Assembly (NCBI GenBank): GCA_023251285.1
Contig: JAHEZB010000072.1
Coordinates: 1 to 7,869, forward strand
Direction: 5' to 3'
Length of the DNA stretch: 7,869 nucleotides
Origin: Chitinophagaceae bacterium
GTDB lineage: Bacteria; Bacteroidota; Bacteroidia; Chitinophagales; Chitinophagaceae
The notes under the pieces: model-generated
Seen by the model: only the letters and a program-made list of their open reading frames with translations
What the model was told of the DNA's origin: nothing
The model's database searches: none
Shown here: one piece after another, positions 1-5,662 of the stretch
Numbering within the stretch: position 1 is the stretch's first letter
Layout: each line of letters opens with the position of its first letter
Translations under genes and position numbers: made by a program

Positions 1-478
1 AATTTTGGAAGCGGTAATGCAGGTAAATGAAAATCAAAAAGTGCATCTTTTACCGAAAATAAAATCTTATTTTAAGAATAAACTCAAAGGGAAAAAAATT
101 GCTTTATGGGGACTTGCCTTTAAGCCCAATACCGATGATATTCGTGAAGCTCCGGCATTAAGGATTATAAAAGAACTCCTTGCGGAGGGCGCCACAGTGG
201 TGGCTTACGATCCGGAAGCAATGGCAAACGTGAAAAGAGAATTGGGCGATAAAATCAGTTATGCAGAAAATCAATATTCGGCATTGGAAGATGCTGATGC
301 ATTATTAATTGCAACAGAATGGAGCGAGTTCAGAACGCCTGATTTGGATAAAATTAAAGCACTTTTAAAGAATCCTGCTATTTTTGATGGCCGCAATCTT
401 TTTGAATTATACCAGATGCAAGAATGTGGATTTCATTATGAAAGTGTAGGAAGGAAAGTAGTTAAACAAAAAATGTAA
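1..478 (+). CDS. ugd: UDP-glucose 6-dehydrogenase, C-terminal part (5' end outside window)
   Basis: This is the 3' end of a cytoplasmic enzyme that oxidises UDP-glucose to UDP-glucuronate with two NAD+. The reading frame is open from the first base (first whole codon at base 2), so the gene continues upstream. The roughly 158 visible residues cover the C-terminal UDP-binding domain of the UDP-glucose/GDP-mannose dehydrogenase family. Diagnostic is the stretch ALWGLAFKPNTDDIREAPAL, followed by a second Rossmann-like fold (VVAYDPEAM, DADALLIATEWSEF) and FDGRNLF near the end. The N-terminal NAD domain and catalytic Cys are not in the window, so activity cannot be judged. TDDIREAP and ATEWSEF fit UDP-glucose dehydrogenases better than the UDP-HexNAc type encoded at 1695-2984. 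The uxs gene, whose substrate is UDP-glucuronate, starts 80 bases downstream, which supports the assignment. Confidence 0.93.
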   Translation, partial: ILEAVMQVNENQKVHLLPKIKSYFKNKLKGKKIALWGLAFKPNTDDIREAPALRIIKELLAEGATVVAYDPEAMANVKRELGDKISYAENQYSALEDADALLIATEWSEFRTPDLDKIKALLKNPAIFDGRNLFELYQMQECGFHYESVGRKVVKQKM

Positions 479-530
479 AAAATGTGCAAATGGAGAAATC
501 CAGGATCGCATTTATTTCTTTGTTTAGTGA

Positions 531-550
531 TTAATTTTTAATTTTTAATT
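531..550. repeat. Short AT-only tandem repeat ahead of uxs
   Basis: A 7-base unit TTAATTT is repeated almost three times (531-537, 538-544, 545-550), ending eight bases before the uxs start codon. It is seen directly in the sequence. Unstructured, AT-rich leaders are usual for Bacteroidota genes, which do not rely on Shine-Dalgarno pairing, so it may simply keep the start region open. A role as a slippage-prone tract is possible but not shown. Confidence 0.6.
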
Positions 551-558
551 ATTTGTAA

Positions 559-1542
559 GTGTCAGACAAACGAATTCTTATCACAGGAGCGGCCGGATTT
601 TTAGGTTCCCATCTTTGCGACAGGTTTATCAAAGAAGGAATGCATGTGATTGGCATGGATAATTTAATTACGGGCGATCTGAAAAATATCCAGCATCTTT
701 TTAAACTGGAAAATTTTGAATTTTATCATTGTGATGTTTCTAAATTTATTCATGTTTCCGGCAAGCTTGATTACATTTTACACTTCGCTTCTCCTGCAAG
801 CCCGATCGATTATTTGAAAATTCCTATTCAAACATTAAAAGTAGGATCGCTCGGAACACACAACTGTATGGGATTAGCTCTTGCAAAAAAAGCAAGAATT
901 TTAGTGGCATCAACAAGTGAAGTTTATGGAGATCCGTTGGTGCATCCACAAACCGAGGATTACTGGGGAAATGTAAATCCTGTTGGACCACGTGGGGTTT
1001 ATGATGAAGCAAAACGTTTCCAGGAGGCGATTACAACAGCTTATCATACCTTTCATGGATTGGAAACACGCATTGTAAGGATATTCAATACTTATGGTCC
1101 ACGAATGCGGTTGAATGACGGAAGAGCATTGCCTGCATTTATTGGTCAGGCTTTGCGAGGTGAAGATCTGACAGTTTTTGGAGATGGCAGTCAGACAAGA
1201 AGTTTTTGTTATGTTGACGATTTGATTGAAGGGATTTATCGCTTGTTGATGAGCGATTATTCCAAACCAGTGAATATTGGGAATCCTGATCAGATTACCT
1301 TAAAAGATTTTGCGGAAGAGGTGATTAAATTAACCGGTACGAAGCAAAAAATTGTTTATAAACCTTTGCCACAAGACGATCCGAAACAACGGCAGCCGGA
1401 CATTACCAGGGCCAAACAACTTTTAAGCTGGGAGCCAAAAGTGCACCGTGCAGAAGGATTAAAGATTACTTATGATTATTTTAAATCTTTGCCGGAAGAG
1501 GATTGGTATAAATTGCCGAAGGAGTTTGAGAGTAAAAGATGA
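559..1542 (+). CDS. uxs: UDP-glucuronate decarboxylase (UDP-xylose synthase)
   Basis: This 327-residue extended short-chain dehydrogenase should convert UDP-glucuronate to UDP-xylose in the cytoplasm, using tightly bound NAD+ in an oxidation, decarboxylation and reduction cycle. The NAD loop is G10-A-A-G13-F-L-G16 and the catalytic pair is Y148 and K152 in GVYDEAKR. The stretch STSEVYGDP (118-126), with S120 and E121, is the signature separating these decarboxylases from GalE-type epimerases and dTDP-glucose dehydratases. [11 protein letters not shown] (75-85) and GDGSQTRSF (208-216) also match the family, and the length is normal for the soluble bacterial form. The start is GTG: an in-frame TAA lies directly before it, and the next Met (residue 29) would lose the NAD loop. 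The preceding gene makes its substrate, so the two form a UDP-xylose pathway. A bifunctional ArnA-like role is unlikely because no formyltransferase domain is present. Confidence 0.92.
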   Translation: MSDKRILITGAAGFLGSHLCDRFIKEGMHVIGMDNLITGDLKNIQHLFKLENFEFYHCDVSKFIHVSGKLDYILHFASPASPIDYLKIPIQTLKVGSLGTHNCMGLALAKKARILVASTSEVYGDPLVHPQTEDYWGNVNPVGPRGVYDEAKRFQEAITTAYHTFHGLETRIVRIFNTYGPRMRLNDGRALPAFIGQALRGEDLTVFGDGSQTRSFCYVDDLIEGIYRLLMSDYSKPVNIGNPDQITLKDFAEEVIKLTGTKQKIVYKPLPQDDPKQRQPDITRAKQLLSWEPKVHRAEGLKITYDYFKSLPEEDWYKLPKEFESKR

Positions 1543-1566
1543 ATGGTTATAAGTTAAATGTTGAAG

Positions 1567-1593
1567 TTTAAAATTGGATAATTTAAAATTGGA
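1567..1593. repeat. Two direct copies of a 12-base sequence between uxs and tviB
   Basis: TTTAAAATTGGA occurs at 1567-1578 and again at 1582-1593, a 15-base period, with a further ATTGG at 1594-1598. It sits in the 152-base gap between uxs and the next gene, the widest gap within the sugar-nucleotide block. The repeat is certain; its role is unknown. It could be a binding site for a regulator or a chance AT-rich duplication. Confidence 0.6.
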
Positions 1594-1694
1594 ATTGGCA
1601 ATATTTGTCTATTTCCTGAATCAGCACAAATCTATCAATTCATATAAGCTCTATTATTGAACAATTCAGAAAATAAGAAAAAAATTAAAAATAA

Positions 1695-2984
1695 ATGTAC
1701 CAGGAATTAATTGATAAAAAAAAGAAGCTTGCGGTGATTGGCTTAGGCTATGTGGGTTTGCCAATTGCATTGGAATTTTCAAAGAAAATCTCTGTTATTG
1801 GTTTTGATATCAATGCAGATAGGATCAAATTAATGCAGAATGCAATTGATCCAAGTAATGAGTTGGAATCGTCAGCATTTGCCAATTCTGATATTGAATT
1901 TACGAACAGCCTTGATAAACTTCGGGAAGCAAATTTCTTTATTGTTGCCGTTCCCACGCCGGTCGATGAATACAATGTTCCTAATTTAATTCCTGTTATC
2001 AAAGCGAGTGAAACCATTGGAAAAGTTTTGAAGAAAGGAGATTATGTTGTTTTTGAAAGCACTGTGTATCCTGGTTGTACAGAAGAAGATTGTCTTCCGG
2101 TGATTGAAAAACTATCAGGTTTAAAAGTTTGTGACGATTTTAAATTGGGTTATTCGCCGGAAAGAATTAATCCGGGAGATAAAGAACATACTTTATCAAG
2201 TATTGTAAAAGTGGTGAGCGGATGTGATAAAGAAAGTTTGGAAACAATTGCCAAAGTTTATGAGTTGGTTGTTAAGGCTGGCGTGCATCAGGCATCATCG
2301 ATAAAAGTTGCAGAAGCAGCAAAAATTATTGAGAACACGCAAAGAGATCTTAACATCGCTTTGATGAATGAACTCTCAATCATCTTTGATAAGATGGGCA
2401 TCAATACTTTTGAAGTGTTAGCTGCTGCCGGCACAAAATGGAACTTTTTAAAATTTCAGCCGGGGCTTGTAGGTGGCCACTGCATTGGTGTTGACCCATA
2501 TTACCTGACTTATAAATCGCAAAAGCTTGGTTATGATTCACAGGTAATTCTTGCCGGTCGTTCTATCAATGATAGCATGGCCGGATATGTTGCCAGGAAA
2601 GTTTTGATGCATATTATAAAAGAGAATGGCAATGTAAAAGAAGCGAAAGTTTTGGTGATGGGCGCCACTTTCAAAGAAAATGTAAGCGACATCAGAAACT
2701 CGAAAGTTGCTGATATTATCCATGAATTAAAATCTTATTCGCTGAATGTCCATGTCACCGATCCACATGCAGACAGCAAGGAACTGAAACATGAATATGA
2801 TTTTGAATTAACTCCTGATTTGTCAAATGATTATGATGCAGTAATTATTACGGTGCCTCACAATGCTTACCTTAGTATGGATGACAATTCATTTGCTAAT
2901 ATTACTAAGTCACACGGATTGGTTGCTGATTTGAAAGGAAGTTATCGTGGAAAAATTTCCAGCCGAAAATATTGGAGTCTTTAA
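1695..2984 (+). CDS. tviB: UDP-N-acetylglucosamine 6-dehydrogenase, TviB/WbpA-type
   Basis: This 429-residue enzyme belongs to the nucleotide-sugar 6-dehydrogenases that oxidise a UDP-N-acetylhexosamine to the uronate with two NAD+. The N-terminal NAD domain begins with GLGYVG (16-21). Also visible are VPTPVDEYNVP (87-97), ESTVYPGCTEE (121-131), YSPERINPGDK (153-163) and KVAEAAKIIENTQRDLNIALMNE (204-226). The catalytic cysteine is C263 in GGHCIGVDPYYLT, and the C-terminal UDP-binding domain starts near GATFKENVSDIRNSK. The wording of these motifs resembles TviB of Vi-antigen synthesis more than UDP-glucose dehydrogenases such as the one at the start of the window. The length is normal and no key residue is missing. 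The ATG start lies directly after an in-frame TAA, with an A-rich leader and no Shine-Dalgarno motif. The 3' end overlaps the next gene by 13 bases, pointing to joint translation. UDP-GlcNAc versus UDP-GalNAc as substrate cannot be settled by reading; the adjacent epimerase favours UDP-GlcNAc. Confidence 0.88.
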   Translation: MYQELIDKKKKLAVIGLGYVGLPIALEFSKKISVIGFDINADRIKLMQNAIDPSNELESSAFANSDIEFTNSLDKLREANFFIVAVPTPVDEYNVPNLIPVIKASETIGKVLKKGDYVVFESTVYPGCTEEDCLPVIEKLSGLKVCDDFKLGYSPERINPGDKEHTLSSIVKVVSGCDKESLETIAKVYELVVKAGVHQASSIKVAEAAKIIENTQRDLNIALMNELSIIFDKMGINTFEVLAAAGTKWNFLKFQPGLVGGHCIGVDPYYLTYKSQKLGYDSQVILAGRSINDSMAGYVARKVLMHIIKENGNVKEAKVLVMGATFKENVSDIRNSKVADIIHELKSYSLNVHVTDPHADSKELKHEYDFELTPDLSNDYDAVIITVPHNAYLSMDDNSFANITKSHGLVADLKGSYRGKISSRKYWSL

Positions 2985-3988
2985 AAACAAAAACATTGGA
3001 GAATAAATTTCACATAGAGGATTTACATGATCTTTCTTTTTTAATCACTGGTGCCGCGGGTTTCATCGGAAGCCACATCGCAGAATACTTATTAAAAAAT
3101 GGTGCAGCAAAAGTCAGAGTGATTGATAATTTTGCAAATGGTTTTCAATCAAACCTGAACGTGTTGCGTCCGTATGAAGGATTTGAATTTTTAGAGGGTG
3201 ATATTAGAAATTTAGATTTTTGCAGAAAAGCCAGCGAAGGAATTGATTTTGTAAGCCATCAGGCGGCATTGGGTTCTGTGCCTCGTTCTATAAAAGATCC
3301 TTCAAGTTCCAACGATGTAAATGTTGGAGGATTTGTAAATATTCTGAAAGCTGCTGTTGAAAATAAAGTAAAGCAATTTGTTTACGCATCTTCTTCTTCC
3401 GTTTACGGTGATGAACCAACGCTGCCAAAAATAGAAGACAGGATCGGAAACTGTTTGTCTCCATACGCGGTAAGCAAAAGAGCGGATGAATTATATGCGG
3501 ATGTTTTTTCAAAAGCTTATAACATTCCGGTTTTAGGGTTTCGTTATTTCAATATTTTCGGACCTCGACAGGATCCTGATGGCCCTTATGCTGCAGTTAT
3601 TCCACTTTTTGTAAAAGCAATTATGAACAACACTTCTGCTTTTATAAACGGTGACGGCGATCAAACAAGAGATTTTACTTTTGTGGAAAACGCAGTGCAG
3701 ATCAATGTCAGAGGAATGTTGACTACGAATGTAGAAGCGAAAAACAAGGTTTACAATGTCGCTATCGGTGAAAATTATTCCGTCAATTTTTTATACAACT
3801 ACATTAAAGACTATTTGAAGAGTGATATCCAACCCAATCATCGCGAACCACGCGAAGGGGATATCAGAAATTCACTTGCAGATATTTCACGTGCTAAAAA
3901 TCTACTCGGATATGAGCCGACAACAAAGTTTGAAACGGGGCTTATAAAAACGATTGAATACTTTAAACATTTATATTCGCAAAAATAA
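2972..3988 (+). CDS. tviC: UDP-N-acetylhexosamine/uronate 4-epimerase, TviC/WbpP-type
   Basis: This 338-residue extended short-chain dehydrogenase should invert C4 of a UDP-N-acetylhexosamine or its uronate (GlcNAc(A) to GalNAc(A)). The NAD loop is G27-A-A-G30-F-I-G33, catalytic Y165 and K169 lie in SPYAVSK, and the catalytic serine region is YASSSSVYGDEP (138-149). HQAALGSVPRSIKDP (96-110), RYFNIFGPRQDPDGPYAAVIP (191-211) and GDGDQTRDF (227-235) follow TviC/WbpP closely. S301 in IRNSLADIS is a small residue at a position held by a larger one in GalE, fitting N-acetylated substrates. No ATG is available before the NAD loop. I chose TTG 2972, which overlaps tviB by 13 bases; a second TTG at 2996 would shorten the protein by eight residues and give an 11-base gap instead. 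The overlap implies translational coupling and a shared pathway with the dehydrogenase. Order of the two reactions is not determined by the sequence. Confidence 0.87.
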   Translation: MESLKTKTLENKFHIEDLHDLSFLITGAAGFIGSHIAEYLLKNGAAKVRVIDNFANGFQSNLNVLRPYEGFEFLEGDIRNLDFCRKASEGIDFVSHQAALGSVPRSIKDPSSSNDVNVGGFVNILKAAVENKVKQFVYASSSSVYGDEPTLPKIEDRIGNCLSPYAVSKRADELYADVFSKAYNIPVLGFRYFNIFGPRQDPDGPYAAVIPLFVKAIMNNTSAFINGDGDQTRDFTFVENAVQINVRGMLTTNVEAKNKVYNVAIGENYSVNFLYNYIKDYLKSDIQPNHREPREGDIRNSLADISRAKNLLGYEPTTKFETGLIKTIEYFKHLYSQK

Positions 3989-4015
3989 TTTGCAGCACTG
4001 TTTTAATTTTTTTAA

Positions 4016-4576
4016 ATGCCATTTATTAAAACCGGTTTTTCAGGATTATTAGTTTTTGAACCAAAGGTTTTTGAAGATAACCGCGGATATTTTTTCGAAA
4101 GTTATAATCAAAATATTTTTTCCGCCGAAGGAATTGAAATCAGATTCATTCAGGACAACCAGGCGCGATCTTCCTATGGAGTGGTTCGTGGATTACATTT
4201 TCAAAAAGATCCTTTTGCACAAACAAAGCTCATTAGGGTTTTGAGTGGTGAAATTATCGATGCCGTTGTTGACATCAGAAAAAATTCGCCAACTTACGGT
4301 CAGGCATATACGATTTTACTTTCAGCAGAAAATAAAAAACAACTTTTAGTGCCGAAAGGCTTTGCCCACGGCTATTCTGTCATCAGCCAAACAGCAGAAG
4401 TATTTTATAAGTGCGATGAATTTTACCACAAAGAGACCGAAGGCGGCATTTCATGGAACGACCCTTCGTTGAATATAGACTGGCAACTTCCTGCTGACAA
4501 GATTACTGTTTCTGATAAAGATCAACAGTATCCTTTATTAGAAAATAGTGATTATGGCTTTGTTTTTAAAGGATAA
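4016..4576 (+). CDS. rmlC: dTDP-4-dehydrorhamnose 3,5-epimerase
   Basis: This 186-residue cytoplasmic cupin epimerises dTDP-4-keto-6-deoxyglucose at C3 and C5, the third of four steps to dTDP-L-rhamnose. Family hallmarks are all visible: DNRGYFFESY (21-30), QDNQARSSYGVVRGLHFQ (46-63) with catalytic base H61, K71 in QTKLIRVLSGEI, VPKGFAHGYSV (112-122), the catalytic tyrosine region VFYKCDEFYHKETEGGISWNDP with Y131 and Y137, and D169 in SDKDQQYP, which pairs with the histidine. The length is typical and nothing is missing. The ATG starts directly after an in-frame TAA and 27 bases after the epimerase gene, so it is probably co-transcribed with it. It is followed by rmlD after 78 bases. RmlA and RmlB, needed for its substrate, are not in the window. 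Confidence 0.95.
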   Translation: MPFIKTGFSGLLVFEPKVFEDNRGYFFESYNQNIFSAEGIEIRFIQDNQARSSYGVVRGLHFQKDPFAQTKLIRVLSGEIIDAVVDIRKNSPTYGQAYTILLSAENKKQLLVPKGFAHGYSVISQTAEVFYKCDEFYHKETEGGISWNDPSLNIDWQLPADKITVSDKDQQYPLLENSDYGFVFKG

Positions 4577-4584
4577 AATAATTG

Positions 4585-4617
4585 AAACGCGATTGATTCT
4601 AAAAAGAAATCGCATTT
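4585..4617. other. Inverted repeat between rmlC and rmlD
   Basis: GCGATT (4589-4594) and AATCGC (4608-4613) can pair around a 13-base loop. After one C/A mismatch, AAA (4585-4587) and TTT (4615-4617) extend the stem. An ATTTATTTGTT stretch follows. It could be a weak attenuator or terminator or an mRNA processing hairpin, but the stem is short and there is no clean T run, so readthrough into rmlD is more likely. Confidence 0.35.
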
Positions 4618-4654
4618 ATTTGTTCATTTACCGGATTATCTAAATTGATATTTA

Positions 4655-5524
4655 ATGGCAACGATTCTTGTAACTGGAGCAAATGGACAACTCGCAAATG
4701 AACTAAAAGTTCTTTCTGCGGGTTTTCCTCAATATCAATTTTTGTTTACTACAAAAGACGAATTACCAATTGAAAATACAGCTGCATTAACATCCTTTTT
4801 TGAGAAAAATAAAATTGATTATTTGATCAATTGTGCTGCGTACACCGCTGTTGATAAAGCAGAATCCGAAAAAGAAAAAGCATTTTTAATTAACGCAGTC
4901 GCAGTAGCAAATCTTGCAAATATTTGCAGTATTTATCAGACTAAACTCATTCACATTTCTACAGATTATGTTTATGACGGTAGTGCAAATGTACCATTGA
5001 AAGAAGAAGGTAAAACTGCGCCGCTGAACATTTATGGCGCCTCTAAATTGAAAGGAGAAGAGTTGGCGCTTGAAAAAAATTCTTCCACTTTAATAATTCG
5101 CACTTCATGGGTTTATTCTTCTTTCGGAAATAATTTTGTAAAAACGATGATGCGCTTGTTCAAAGAAAAAAGTGAAATCAGTGTCGTCGATGATCAGTTC
5201 GGCTCACCAACTTATGCAGCGGACATTGCCGGGGTAATTATGAAGTTCATTGAAGAAACAAAACAGGGAAAAAGTTTTTCAGGCATTGTAAATTACTCCA
5301 ACAGTGGTGTCACTACCTGGTATGAATTTGCGGAGGAAATAAAATTGTTGTTAAACAGTAATTGTAAAATAAATGCAATTCCGACAGCCGCTTATCCGAC
5401 TCCTGCAAAAAGGCCACTGTATTCAGTTTTAGATACTTCAAAGATTAAGAAATTGCTTGAAGTTGAAATACCGGACTGGAAAGAGAGCTTAAAAAAATGT
5501 GTTGGAATTTTAAATGGTGATTAA
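4655..5524 (+). CDS. rmlD: dTDP-4-dehydrorhamnose reductase
   Basis: This 289-residue reductase carries out the last step to dTDP-L-rhamnose, reducing the C4 keto group with NAD(P)H in the cytoplasm. Visible motifs are the nucleotide-binding loop GANGQLANEL (8-17), NCAAYTAVDKAE (59-70), catalytic T103 in STDYVYDG (102-109), Y127 and K131 in IYGASKLKGE, RTSWVYSSFGNNFVKTMMRL (149-168), VVDDQFGSPTYAADIA (177-192) and the C-terminal RPLYSVLDTSK (253-263) typical of RmlD. The length is normal. In the loop the third glycine is replaced by A14 (GxxGxxA), which is uncommon in RmlD but conservative. The ATG is nine bases... downstream of an in-frame TGA spanning 4646-4648, with only TATTTA between them. 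It follows rmlC by 78 bases and is the last gene of the sugar-nucleotide block; a separate promoter lies beyond it. No other function fits better. Confidence 0.94.
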   Translation: MATILVTGANGQLANELKVLSAGFPQYQFLFTTKDELPIENTAALTSFFEKNKIDYLINCAAYTAVDKAESEKEKAFLINAVAVANLANICSIYQTKLIHISTDYVYDGSANVPLKEEGKTAPLNIYGASKLKGEELALEKNSSTLIIRTSWVYSSFGNNFVKTMMRLFKEKSEISVVDDQFGSPTYAADIAGVIMKFIEETKQGKSFSGIVNYSNSGVTTWYEFAEEIKLLLNSNCKINAIPTAAYPTPAKRPLYSVLDTSKIKKLLEVEIPDWKESLKKCVGILNGD

Positions 5525-5611
5525 AGAATTACCTGTTTTACAATTTGCAGTAAACGAATAAATATGACCGATTCTTATTTAACCTCACATCTGTCCAAGC
5601 TGATTTAAAGC

Positions 5612-5644
5612 TTACAAAATCTTTCCTTTTACCTCTATCTTTGC
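5612..5644 (+). promoter_or_regulatory. Bacteroidota-type promoter for bshC
   Basis: TATCTTTGC at 5636-5644 is a full match to the Bacteroidota housekeeping -7 box TAnnTTTG. A weaker upstream element, TTAC at 5612-5615, stands 20 bases before it where a TTTG-like -33 box is expected. Transcription would begin about 5650, leaving a leader of only around a dozen bases before the TTG start of bshC. This marks bshC as a unit separate from the rhamnose genes. The -7 box is strong; the -33 box is poor. Confidence 0.7.
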
Positions 5645-5662
5645 AGCTAAAATTCAGCCGCT

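Noticed and set aside
515..522. TTTCTTTG as a -7 promoter box ahead of uxs
   Set aside because: It deviates from TAnnTTTG at the conserved A and no -33 element stands at the right distance.
824..1012. Minus-strand open frame inside uxs
   Set aside because: It lies wholly within a well-supported gene, shows no recognisable motif and has low-complexity His/Leu/Phe content typical of an antisense shadow.
3288..3512. Minus-strand open frame inside the epimerase gene
   Set aside because: It is antisense to the conserved catalytic region and its sequence resembles no family.
5537..5554. Hairpin TTTAC/GTAAA after rmlD as a terminator
   Set aside because: It has five weak pairs and no T run after it, so termination is not supported.
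5597..5613. AAGCT/AGCTT inverted repeat overlapping the bshC -33 region as an operator
   Set aside because: The five-base arms are too short to separate from chance in AT-rich DNA; no matching site elsewhere in the window.
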